DNA of 11,201 bases. It comes from Patescibacteria group bacterium UBA5124. GTDB taxonomy: Bacteria; Patescibacteriota; Gracilibacteria; Absconditabacterales; Absconditicoccaceae. A program made the position numbers and the translations under genes. Each line of letters begins with the position of its first letter. Within the stretch, counting starts at the first letter, position 1. The notes under the pieces were generated by a model. It did not search any database. It had not been told where the DNA came from and saw only the letters and a program-made list of their open reading frames with translations. Location of the stretch: assembly GCA_002414185.1 (NCBI GenBank), contig DHYS01000020.1, forward strand, positions 7,339 through 18,539, given 5' to 3'. Below, piece after piece: positions 1-8,372 of this stretch.

Positions 1-339
1 CCTCGTGGAGCAGAATATGACGTATTTTCTATTACTCCAGAACAGGCGACAGAACTTGTAAAAGCTAAAATAGAACAAGTCCAAAATAGAAACATCAATG
101 CATTTGACTATAATGGAAAAACTATAGAAGTCCTTAAAGGACAATATGGTCCATATATTAAATATAGTGGAAGTAATTTTAAAATTCCTAAAAGTGGTAA
201 AGATGCGACTGATCTTACCTTGGATGATTGTATAGCAATTATCTGACCTAAAGCTTTAGGAGAAGAAGCAAAACCAGTCAAAGAAACGAAAGCAAAGAAA
301 AAACCAGCCGCTAAAAAAGCGCCAGCTAAAAAGAAATAA
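1..339 (+). CDS. topA: DNA topoisomerase I, C-terminal end (5' part outside window)
   Basis: Reading frame 1 is open from the left edge to TAA at 337-339 and gives the last 112 residues. The segment GQYGPYIKYSGSNFKIPK (about residues 48-65) matches the small C-terminal repeat of bacterial type IA topoisomerases, which follows the catalytic core and binds DNA; that core relaxes negative supercoils. An in-frame TGA at 244-246 (residue 82) is read as glycine. The protein ends in a lysine/alanine/proline-rich tail (about residues 90-112), a common nonspecific DNA-binding extension of such enzymes. The active-site tyrosine and TOPRIM domain are not in the window, so the assignment rests on the repeat and tail. 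The next gene starts 23 bases downstream on the same strand with no terminator between, so the two may be co-transcribed. Confidence 0.8.
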
Positions 340-362
340 AATCTTATCCTCCTTCCCCATCC

Positions 363-1373
363 ATGCATTATTTGCGATACGAATATCTTTCAGAATCATA
401 TCCTCGCTGTAATGTCTTCAAGCTTCGTGATCAATCAGAAATCCTAAACTATACCTTGCATGAAGATATTTCTAGTGTAATTAAACAATCGTTGGAGTAC
501 CCAAAATACGATCACTTTTTCTTGCTGGATGAAAGTAGATTCAATTTTTTCAGAACAGATTTTTTTCAATATTTTGAAGAAGAAATAACTATCCAACAGC
601 TGAATACCCTTATCAAAGAAAAGATTATCCAGATAAAAAATGAACATGCTATAGAAGGAGAAGTGATTACAAATTATATAGACACTATCTATGTAGAAGG
701 AGAAGAAAAGAAGTTTTTGATCGGACAAAAAGGTCAGATTTTTTTCAGATTGTATATTATCTATATGTGCAAAACCAGTATCAATCGTTTCAATGCGGTC
801 TACGGAAATGTACTTGATAACAAGAGAATCCACCTGATTCCTCAGTCGCTTTATACCCTGATGTTTTTGAGAAATACGCTCAAAAAAGAAAACTTTACCC
901 TGCTCTATATTACAGAAAGTTACTGTAAGGCGATTACAGTAAAAAACGGTTTTTATGCAGGATTTGATGTGTTAAATCTCGGGATAAGCTCACTCAAACA
1001 AATGTATAAGGACAATGGTGTAGTGCAATACTGGCACAAAGAATATCAAACGATCGAAGCCAATCCTCTTGCAAAAAGTCTGGTTGTAGAAACATTAGAG
1101 TTTTATTCTCAACTCTTCTGTAAATGGTTTAATGAGAAAAATTTAATCTGAACGGATATTATTGTAATATCTCCTATCACGAAAAACGAACACTTCATCG
1201 AAACCTTTGATAAAGAATATAGAAAAATTAGTAATAATTATATTATTCCATTTCATCATTCTAGTTTACTTAATTCATTTGGTAAAGAACGAGAGCCAGA
1301 AAATATGGATAGTCTCGTGTTTATCAATCAGGAAGAAAAAATTAAAAAAATGTTGTTGGGAGAGTCAGAATAA
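363..1373 (+). CDS. Hypothetical protein, possibly a divergent FtsA/PilM-like actin-fold protein
   Basis: This gene encodes 336 residues when TGA at 1149-1151 (residue 263) is read as glycine; the standard code would cut it to 262. The ATG at 363 is the only ATG in frame after the upstream stop at 327-329. There is no signal peptide or clear membrane helix, so it is probably cytosolic. The order of segments loosely recalls FtsA/PilM proteins: a predicted SHS2-like part with a turn at EGEEKKFLIGQKGQ, then RIHLIPQSLYTLMFL, then a strand-turn-strand NFTLLYITESYCKAITVKNG followed by LNLGISSLKQMY. In that family the equivalent parts form the ATPase fold that recruits division or pilus machinery to the membrane. 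The usual DxGGG nucleotide-binding signature is absent, so this is a weak fold guess, not an assignment. CGA codons at 375-377 and 1290-1292 may be tryptophan. Confidence 0.75.
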
Positions 1374-1388
1374 AAAAATTTCTAAAAG

Positions 1389-1416
1389 TTGACAAATAAT
1401 GAAAATATGATATAAT
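1389..1416 (+). promoter_or_regulatory. Sigma-70-type promoter for the VanW-family gene
   Basis: A perfect -35 box TTGACA (1389-1394) is followed after 16 bases by a perfect -10 box TATAAT (1411-1416). TG one base upstream of the -10 box (1408-1409) makes it an extended -10. Transcription should start near 1422-1425, leaving a leader of about 30 bases before the GTG start at 1453. It begins 15 bases after the stop of the preceding gene and is the clearest promoter in the window. Confidence 0.8.
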
Positions 1417-1452
1417 TACTATGTATCATATTTTTTATTTAAAGAAAACAAG

Positions 1453-2529
1453 GTGAAAAGACTATTACTTATAATTTCTTTGTGTTCTCTGGGTTTTGTT
1501 TGATTGCAGCAAATTAGTGCTGATAATGATATTTTTCCTATAGAAAAATATAGTCAGGCAATACGTGAATTTACTGGATATATGTCTTTTGGTTCAATCC
1601 AAAGACGACTTTTTACCAAAAAAGAACCATGTATGGTGTATCAAGAAACCGACCAAACATATGTAGTCTCTCCAAGTTGTCTTGTTCAGGGAGCTGATAC
1701 AGGTATGTCTACAGATAAGGCAATTGCTCTATTGTTTCCCAAAGTGAGAGATATGAATATTGTCTATAATACGGTAGAAACACAGTTTACCTACCAGCCT
1801 ACTACGCCTATTTTTGATAAAAGGATTTTTCCATCCAAATTTATGGGAGAATTAGATATCTCTTTTTTAGCATATTTACAAAAAGAAGGGAAAAATATTC
1901 GTATATCAAATCTTCAGATGGCATACTTATTAAATAAATCACGATCACGATATGCGGTCTGGAAAGATATGACTCCGCTTAAATCCTGTACGAAACAAAA
2001 CTATTATGTAGCATTTAATGCTTTAGAAAATCAGATAATATTGCCATCAGACACTATAAATATCAACGATATTATATCTTATCTTGGCGGATACTGTAAG
2101 TGAACTGGTCCTAAAAATCTTATGTTTTATGGGGGAGTCTGCGGAGCCGCAACTCAGTTGTTTAGACTATCATTGATAGTCCCAGACTTTGATGTGATAG
2201 ATAGATATGGACATAGTATATGGTATGTGCCATATTATAGTGATTATGTATTCGGTGATGATGCAGCACTTTATCAAAATAGTAAAAAACTAATCTTACA
2301 AAATAATTCTGCTTATCCTATTTATCTGAAAACAATAAGTAGTGAAACCAGTACATATCTTATTGCTATAGTACCAAATCACACGGAAACATACGTCAAA
2401 GTCATCAAAGAACAGACAGCAAACCTTTCCAGTAAGCTTATCAAAAATGTCTATTCTCCTCAAAATACACTGATCAAAAGTCAGGAATTTGTGACGACCT
2501 ATGCAAAGAAATCTTATACAGTAAACTAG
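1453..2529 (+). CDS. Exported VanW-family protein
   Basis: The gene gives 358 residues from GTG at 1453 to TAG at 2527-2529, reading TGA at 1501-1503 (Gly17) and 2101-2103 (Gly217) as glycine. The GTG start is chosen because it supplies a complete signal peptide, MKRLLLIISLCSLGFVG, with likely cleavage after ISA near residue 23; no ATG lies in frame after the promoter. The C-terminal part is a VanW domain: the core FYGGVCGAATQLFR (residues 225-238) corresponds to the family's GGGVCQxSTxLF, followed by His254 in DRYGHSIWYVPYY, GDDAALY (about 268-274) and NNSAYPIYLK. VanW was named from vancomycin-resistance clusters, but its biochemical role is unknown; the conserved Cys and His suggest a catalytic site. 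Here it is probably an envelope protein, with no resistance genes nearby. CGA at 1606, 1942 and 1948 may be tryptophan. Confidence 0.85.
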
Positions 2530-2602
2530 ATTTCATTGAAAAAAGAACAAATAATCATAAAAGGAAAATAATACAAGATATTTATTTTTAATGTTTTTTC
2601 TT

Positions 2603-3883
2603 ATGAACCTACGCCAAGACCTAGAAACGCGCGGATTTCTTAACCAATTTACAGACGAAAAACTTTTTGATATGTATAATCAAGGAGGACAATCTTTTTA
2701 TGTAGGATATGATCCATCTGCTGATTCTCTCCAACTCGGAAATATGTGTACAATCATGGCAGCCGTAAACCTTATGAAATATGGAAATAAATGTTTCTTT
2801 CTCGTAGGAGGAGCTACAGGTATGATCGGAGATCCAAGTGGAAGAGATTCAGAAAGATCTTTTCTTAGTGAAGAAAAATTGAGATCTAATGAAGCTAAAA
2901 TTCATGCTCAAATAAAGTCATTTCTCACTCGTCTTCATGATGAATTCGGAGTTAATTTTGAGTTTGAAATGGTAAACAACTACGACTTCTACAAAAACAT
3001 GAACTTTCTCCAATTCCTCGGAGAAGTAGGAAAATATATCACGGTTAATTATATGGCAGCCAAAGAATCAGTGAAAAAAAGACTCACTGATCCTGATAAA
3101 TCTATCTCGTATACAGAGTTTAGTTATATGCTTATCCAAGGATACGACTTCTGCAAGCTCTACCAAGACAAGGGAGTGAAACTTCAACTCGGAGGTTCTG
3201 ATCAATGGGGAAATGTGACTACAGGTATCGAAATTACAAGAAAAAAACTCGATGCTGAAGTATATGGACTTACTATTCCTTTGATTACTGATGCTTCAGG
3301 AAAGAAATTTGGAAAATCTGAATGAAATGCTATTTGGCTTGATTCATCTAAGAATAGTCCATATTTCGTGTACCAATACTTTATGAACACAACGGACCAA
3401 GATGTAGAAAAATACCTTAAGGTGCTAACACTTCTCGACTTCGACACGATTGGACAGATTGTGTCTAAACACAACGAAAACCCAGCGGAAAGATATGGTC
3501 AAAAGCGTCTCGCTGCTGAAGTAGTCGCTGTTATCTTCGGTAAAGAAGCTGTGAAACAGGCAGAAATGATTACAGAATTCCTTTTTGGAAGCCAAGATAA
3601 AATGGAAATTATCAAGACACTGAATGAATCAGATCTCGCAGCTCTTGCTAATGAAGCAGGAAATATTCCAGCACCAGCAGAACTCAAGGTTCTCGATTTA
3701 TTTACTGCAGCAGGTCTCAGCTCATCCAATGGTGATGCGAAGAAACTTATCCAATCAGGATCTCTCTATGTAAATGAAGAAAAAATCGAAGATATCCAAA
3801 AAATATTTACAGAAACTGACTTCGTAAATGGAATTTTATTACTCAGAAAAGGAAAAAAAACCTTTAAAGTTGTAAAAAAATAA
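2603..3883 (+). CDS. tyrS: Tyrosyl-tRNA synthetase
   Basis: TyrRS attaches tyrosine to tRNA-Tyr in the cytosol. From ATG 2603 the protein has 426 residues, usual for bacterial TyrRS. Domains in order: class I catalytic fold with GYDPSADSLQLGN (35-47, HIGH region), GGATGMIGDPSGRDSER, the tyrosine-binding YMLIQGYDF and LGGSDQWGN, the KMSKS-type loop KFGKSEGNAIWLD (235-247), then an anticodon-binding helical domain and a C-terminal S4 RNA-binding domain (GDAKKLIQSGSLYVNEEKI). TGA at 3323-3325 encodes Gly241, next to the KMSKS loop; the standard code would split the gene in two. ATG 2603 is preferred because MNLRQDLETRGF matches typical TyrRS N-termini; ATG 2591 in frame would add MFFL. Both HIGH histidines are replaced (Gln44, Asn47). 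No CGA codon occurs and only one of about 34 glycines uses TGA, fitting a well-expressed gene. Confidence 0.96.
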
Positions 3884-3887
3884 ACCC

Positions 3888-4334
3888 ATGCCACGAGCTA
3901 CTATCGCACTTCTTTTTAACTCTCACAACCAAGTCCTCCTTTGAATGAAGAAAAGAGGATTTTGAGCTGGTAAACGAAACGGTTTTGGAGGTAAACCTCA
4001 TGGAGAAGAAACTCCTGCCCAAACCGCTGCCAGAGAATTAGAAGAGGAATCAGGAGTATTAGTTACTTCAGAAAATCTTACTCATCTCGGACTTCTCCAC
4101 TTTTCTTTTGAAGATAAATCAGAGCGAGACCAAGATGTTTATGTTTTCAAAGGAGAATATAATGGTGACTTCCAGGAAACAGAAGAAATGTTAACTCAAT
4201 GGCGAGATCTAGATAAGATTCCCTACGATCAAATGCGAGAAGATGATAAGTTTCGAATGCATCATGTTATCCAGAATGAAAAATTTGAAATGACCTTCCG
4301 CTTCGACAAGGACGGAAAATTGATTGAGAAATAA
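3888..4334 (+). CDS. MTH1/MutT-like Nudix hydrolase (probable oxidised-purine nucleotide phosphatase)
   Basis: This 148-residue protein is invisible with the standard code, because TGA at 3942-3944 and 3963-3965 interrupts it; read as glycine they give VLLGMKKRGFGAG, as in human MTH1. The Nudix box GX5EX7REUXEEXGU is complete (residues 35-57: Gly35, Glu41, Arg49-Glu50, Glu53-Glu54, Gly56), so Mg-dependent pyrophosphohydrolysis is expected. MTH1 removes 8-oxo-dGTP and 2-oxo-dATP from the nucleotide pool. The base-pocket residues Asn31 (MTH1 Asn33), Asp119 and Asp120 are kept. CGA codons fall on MTH1 Trp32, Trp117 and Trp123 and on the aromatic site Phe106, suggesting CGA is tryptophan here. 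Further CGA codons lie at residues 3 and 80. It starts 4 bases after tyrS stops, so the pair is probably one transcript. Confidence 0.95.
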
Positions 4335-4392
4335 AGAAAATTTTCAACTTAACTTGAATTGTACAAGCAAAACAGTAAAAGTCTAGTCGATC

Positions 4393-4420
4393 GACCTTGA
4401 TAGGTCAGAATTTTTATTTT
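4393..4420 (+). terminator. Possible weak terminator after the Nudix gene
   Basis: GACCT (4393-4397) pairs with AGGTC (4402-4406) around the loop TGAT, followed after four bases by a T-rich stretch (4411-4420). The stem is only 5 bp and the T tract is offset. The left arm also overlaps the palindrome GTCGATCGAC (4386-4395), so two alternative hairpins are possible. It lies between the Nudix gene and secD. Confidence 0.4.
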
Positions 4421-4433
4421 GTTAGTGTTGAAT

Positions 4434-6131
4434 ATGAAAATCAGTAAGAAATGGGTTTTCTTAGGTATCTTTTTACTTGCTTTGTTTTGAGTATTTTTTG
4501 TAGGAAGAGAAACTGACCCAGCGACAGGAAAAAGATCATTAGTGATTACTACAAATGGAGTAAGTCAATTTAGAAAAGGACTTGATGTATCAGGAGGTAC
4601 AAGATTAATCTATAGAATTTCTTATGACAAGTATGAAAGTATTTATACTAATGCTACAGAACTAGCAGCCGTTAAATCTACTATAGAAACTATTATTCTC
4701 AAAAATATAGATAAGAGAATATCTAAACTTGGAGTAAGTGATTATAAAGCTTATGTTCAAAAATTAGATAATCAAAACTATATTGTAGTAGAAATAGGAG
4801 GTATCGCAGATTTAGATACAGCTAAAGAAATTATCGGAAAAACTTTGGAACTAGAATTTAGACTCCAAAACAAGGATGCGGTTACTTCTTCAACTATTGC
4901 TAAGAGAAAAGAAATAGCTCAAACATTGTTTGCAAATATCAAAAAAGAACCTGATCTTATGACTAAGCTTGTAGATGGAAGAATGTCTGAAAACATTTTC
5001 TTAAACTATTATTCAGGAGCTACTTTAGACCAATTACCAGAAATCTATAAAACAAATATTTCAAAAATAGATGCGCTAAAAGCTGGTGATCTCTATAATG
5101 GAATCTTAGAAGGAACATACACTACAGTAACTTCTCAAGATCAACTTGGAAACACTACTGGAGTTACGCTCAAAGGATTTAATATTGTTCGTTTGATAGA
5201 AAAAGAAGAAACTACAATCTCTGGAAAAGTAGAGAAAACATACTCTCTTCTAGATGTATTCGTACAAGACAGACAAAATTGGATTCAAGCAATTGATGAT
5301 AAAGGAAATGCACTCAATGGAGCATACTTTAAGTTTGCTAATACAAGTACTTCTCAAGTAGGAGAACCTGTTGTAGCTATCAACTTTGATGATAAAGGAA
5401 AAGAAATCTTCTGTAATCTTACAGAAAAAAATATCGGAAATCCAATGGCTATCTTTGTAGGAGGACAATTGTTGACGTCACCTACTATTCAAGCTAAGAT
5501 CTGTGGAGGTACTGCACAAATAGATGGATCATTTACTATAGAATCAGCTAAAGAATTATCTAATAACCTCAATGATTGAGCAATGCCTGCTCCATTGATC
5601 TTGATGCAAGAAGAAAAGATTAATCCAAGTCTAGGAGCCAATGCACTTACAGGAGCTTTGATTGCAGGATTGATTGGATTGATTGCTATCTGTGTATTGA
5701 TGTTCTTTATGTATGGACTTAGAAAAATGTTCCTTACAGCTATAGTGTTGGTTGTATTTATGACTATCTTAGCTGGATTTATAAAGATTACTGACTATGC
5801 ATTATCATTAGCTGGTATAGCTGCTATTATCCTTTCTATAGGTATGGCGGTTGATGGAAATATCTTGATGTACGAAAGACTTAGAGAAGAACTTAAAGGA
5901 GGTAAATCTGTTGAAGGGGCTATTGATAGCGCAAGAGACAGAAGTTGGACAGCTATCAGAGATGGTCAATTAAGTACAGGACTTATTGCATTATTATTGT
6001 TCAGCTTAGGAATGAATATTTTCAAAGGATTTGGAGCTATGATGATAGTAACACTTATTCTAAGTTTATTCGTCAATGTACCGCTTACAAGAATACTTCT
6101 CCATATCTTCTATGATAGAAAGAATAAATAA
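4434..6131 (+). CDS. secD: Protein translocase subunit SecD
   Basis: SecD is the RND-type membrane partner of SecF that uses the proton gradient to help pull proteins out of SecYEG. The 565-residue reading needs TGA = Gly at 4488-4490 (residue 19, in the first membrane helix) and 5577-5579 (Gly382). The second restores LNDGAMPAPL, the conserved entrance to the membrane domain (usually GALPAPL). Domains: TM1 (about 7-25), GLDVSGGTRLIY at the start of periplasmic domain P1, a long periplasmic region (about 45-380), then five helices from about 402 to 558. GMAVDGNILMYERLREEL (470-487) keeps the functional Asp474 and the ERxREEL loop; the usual Ala after Asp is Gly. The ATG at 4434 is needed to include TM1. 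No secF follows: efp is next after 28 bases, without a terminator, so secF must lie elsewhere. Confidence 0.96.
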
Positions 6132-6159
6132 TAAATTTTAAATTGTTAAATTATATCCC

Positions 6160-6717
6160 ATGGGAATCAAATTAGATGTATCTGATGTAAAAAAATGAGC
6201 TATATTAGAACTAGATAATGATTTGTTTAGAGTTGTTGATGTATCGTTTATGCAATGTCAGCAAAGACAAGGAACATATACAGTTAAAGTAAAAAATCTT
6301 GTAACAGGAGGTGTTCAAAACAAACCATTTAAGTCAGGAACCACTTTGGATAAAGCAGAAGTAATCACTAAAAATGCTATATATTTGTACAATTCTGGAG
6401 ATAGTTATTCATTTATGGAAAATGATAGTGGAGAAATTCATGATCTCAATAAAGACTCTTTAGAGGATATTGTACCTTATCTTAAAGAAAATATGGATCT
6501 CTATGTGATGGTATACAAGGGAAATGTACTTAGTGTTATCCTTCCTCCTACAGTAACATATACGATCAAATCTACAGTTCCTGGAGTAAAAGGAGATAGA
6601 GCACAAGCTGGTAAAAAACCTGCTACATTAGAAACAGGTCTAGAAATTATGGTACCTCTTCATAGAAATGAAGGAGATACGGTTACCGTAAATACAGAAA
6701 CAGGTGATGTAAACTAA
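6160..6717 (+). CDS. efp: Elongation factor P
   Basis: EF-P binds between the ribosomal P and E sites and relieves stalling at polyproline stretches. The 185 residues match the usual length and three-domain layout: N-terminal KOW-like domain beginning MGIKLDVSDVKKGAILELD (TGA 6196-6198 = Gly13), an OB domain, and a C-terminal OB domain with PGVKGDRAQAGKKPATLETG and VPLHRNEGDTVTVNTETGDV. The start at ATG 6160 is fixed by homology; the standard code would lose the first 21 residues. The tip loop, usually PGKGxA with a modified lysine (lysylated or hydroxylated) or an arginine in rhamnosylated types, reads CQQRQGTY (33-40), so Arg36 or a neighbour is the likely tip residue. No modification enzyme is visible in the window. 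It is probably transcribed with secD and ends at a strong terminator 15 bases downstream. Confidence 0.96.
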
Positions 6718-6732
6718 TATAAATAACAAAAG

Positions 6733-6761
6733 AAATCTGGTTGTATAATCAGGTTTTTTTT
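6733..6761 (+). terminator. Rho-independent terminator of the secD-efp unit
   Basis: A 10-bp stem (6733-6742 with 6747-6756, including two G-U pairs) closes the loop GTAT and runs directly into a T tract ending at 6761. It starts 15 bases after the efp stop codon. Confidence 0.88.
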
Positions 6762-6797
6762 GTAAAATTAAAAAAATATTTAAATAAATAAAAACTA

Positions 6798-7364
6798 ATG
6801 GAAATATTTATAACTCAATGGATTAATCATATAGGAAGCTGAACTTGAATTGATACAATATCGTTATTTATAAGTCGAATGCCATTTTTGATCTGATTGT
6901 TTATGCTTGTTTGAATATTTGTATTCCGAAAATGTCCCATCAAAAGAAGACAACTTATCATAGCCTTGAGCGTATGAGTGGTGTTATTTTTCTTGATTAA
7001 TGAAATAGGTTTTAAACATATAGTTACCGATTATATAGGTATTAGGCCAAGACCATATGTAGCTCACCCAGATAGTATTACCCCTATAGGTAAACAATTT
7101 TCCGATAGTTCATTTCCATCTAGTCATATGGCAAGCACCTTATTGATGATGACCTTATTGGTACGAGAAATGCCAGTTTTATGGCCATGAGCAATAGTTT
7201 TTGCCTTTCTAATGGCATTCTCAAGAATGCATAATGGAATGCATTATCCTAGTGATGTTATCGTTGGATCAGTTTTAGGAATCCTTTATGGACTTTGAGG
7301 AATCCGAGCCGGTAAAAGATGGAAGAAATACATACATATAAAAAAAACACTCAACATTAAATAA
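6798..7364 (+). CDS. PAP2-family membrane phosphatase
   Basis: This 188-residue integral membrane protein carries the three PAP2 (phosphatidic acid phosphatase type 2) motifs: RPRPY (83-87), FPSSH (106-110, a PSGH variant with the catalytic His110) and SRMHNGMHYPSD (142-153, SRx5Hx3D with nucleophile His149). Such enzymes dephosphorylate membrane lipid phosphates such as phosphatidate, phosphatidylglycerol phosphate or undecaprenyl pyrophosphate; the substrate cannot be told from sequence. Several membrane helices surround the motifs. It needs seven TGA = Gly codons (6840, 6846, 6894, 6912, 6975, 7188, 7296), 7 of 17 glycines, the highest share in the window. Catalytic arginines are AGA; the four CGA codons (6876, 6927, 7164, 7305) avoid the motifs. 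The ATG at 6798 gives a full N-terminal helix. It lies between two terminators, so it is probably transcribed alone. Confidence 0.93.
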
Positions 7365-7451
7365 TGTCTTGATTTATCAAAATGAATAAATACAAGAAAA
7401 CCTCCTTTGTTAAATCGCAGTGATGCGATATTAATTAATGATTCGATGATC

Positions 7452-7480
7452 GGACCCTTGAGTTTCTCTTGGGTCCTTTT
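7452..7480 (+). terminator. Rho-independent terminator after the PAP2 gene
   Basis: GGACCC (7452-7457) pairs perfectly with GGGTCC (7471-7476). Inside, GAG/CTC can add 3 bp beyond a TT/TT internal loop, and four Ts follow (7477-7480). It lies 87 bases after the PAP2 stop and 31 bases before the next start. Confidence 0.75.
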
Positions 7481-7510
7481 CGCCCTTTTAGTAAATAAAC
7501 AAAACAAAAT

Positions 7511-8371
7511 ATGAATGTACATGAAGCAGCAGCAACACTAGTTCCTCGATTTGAAAAGATAACATCATACCAATGGATGCTGATTGTTATCATAATTATC
7601 TTATTAGTACAAGAATTTATTATAAAAGTAATTAAGAAAAATCTCAGACATAAATATCTTATAGATAATCCTCATGGACCAAGAGGTAAAAATGATAATT
7701 ATTTGACGTACTACAAAAAGAGTCAGGCAATAACATTGTTTCGTGTTATCGTAATAATTATAGCCATCATTATTCTTCTGTCAGAATGAAAAAATAATGT
7801 CTGGTCATTTTTTGCGGTATGATTGTGAGCAATAGTAATCACCTTTCAATCAGTGATACAATCATTGATGGTATATTTTACTATTTTACTACAGTATAAA
7901 GCTGGAGAAACGATTGCTATAGGAGAAAAACAAGGAGAAATCATCTCAATCAAACCTATTTTCTTAGGAATAGCAGGAATCACAGACAACTGAGAACATA
8001 ATGGAAAATTTTATATTATTCCCAATAAATTAATTCTAGAAGAGGGTATTCAAAAAGTAGAGCTTAGACCAAGCTCTCTCCAAAAAGTAATATTACCATA
8101 TACCTTTAATCAGAAATATTATACGGTTACATTTGATCAAATGATGATACATTTGGAATGATTCCTTGATACTTTATTACCAAAGAGAGAATTAAATCAG
8201 GTAGGATATTTTAAATCATACAATGGACATAGATATAAGATAAATCTGGATTATAGTAATGATAAGGAATGTGGTGTTGTTATTACGATTAGTTTCTTAG
8301 AAAAGCTCAGTAATGTAAGAATAACTAAAGCCAAAATTATTTCATTTATAGAAACATTTAAAAGAGTGTAA
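7511..8371 (+). CDS. MscS-family small mechanosensitive channel
   Basis: MscS channels open under membrane tension and release solutes during hypo-osmotic shock. The 286-residue reading uses five TGA = Gly codons (7787, 7820, 7826, 7991, 8159). Two hydrophobic helices (about 21-41 and 72-92) precede the pore helix TM3 (about 98-125), in which VGLGAIVITFQSVIQSLM matches the glycine-rich pore segment; three of the TGA glycines (93, 104, 106) lie at or in it. The soluble beta domain follows: YKAGETIAIGEKQGEIISI, then a TDNGEHNGKFYIIPNKLI segment matching the family's tDG..i.iPN.k. The standard code would leave only the first 92 residues. CGA 7547-7549 (residue 13) may be tryptophan. It has an A-rich leader without a Shine-Dalgarno sequence, and its stop lies just before a terminator. 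Confidence 0.92.
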
Positions 8372-8372
8372 T

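Noticed and set aside
108..368. Minus-strand ORF of 86 codons opposite the topA end
   Set aside because: It is antisense to the recognisable topoisomerase repeat and Lys/Ala tail; its hydrophobic sequence is the mirror of lysine-rich codons.
444..833. Minus-strand ORF of 129 codons
   Set aside because: It lies entirely opposite the open plus-strand gene 363-1373 and shows no family signature, so it is a shadow.
3323..3325. tyrS as a split or frameshifted pseudogene, or UGA as selenocysteine
   Set aside because: Both halves are in the same frame and join in KFGKSEGNAIWLD when UGA is glycine; the same solution fixes every other gene, and no selenocysteine insertion element is needed.
3202..3474. 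Minus-strand ORF spanning the break in tyrS
   Set aside because: It is antisense to well-conserved TyrRS sequence on both sides of the UGA glycine codon.
6741..6768. Possible promoter TTGTAT-16 bases-TAAAAT before the PAP2 gene
   Set aside because: The -35 box matches only half of consensus and overlaps the efp terminator; some promoter is expected here, but the sequence does not single one out.
7364..7438. A 24-codon ORF (ATG overlapping the PAP2 stop as TAATG, ending TAA 7436-7438), open only with UGA read as glycine
   Set aside because: It is very short, has no recognisable content and lies in the leader of a terminator region; the TAATG overlap alone is not enough to call a gene.
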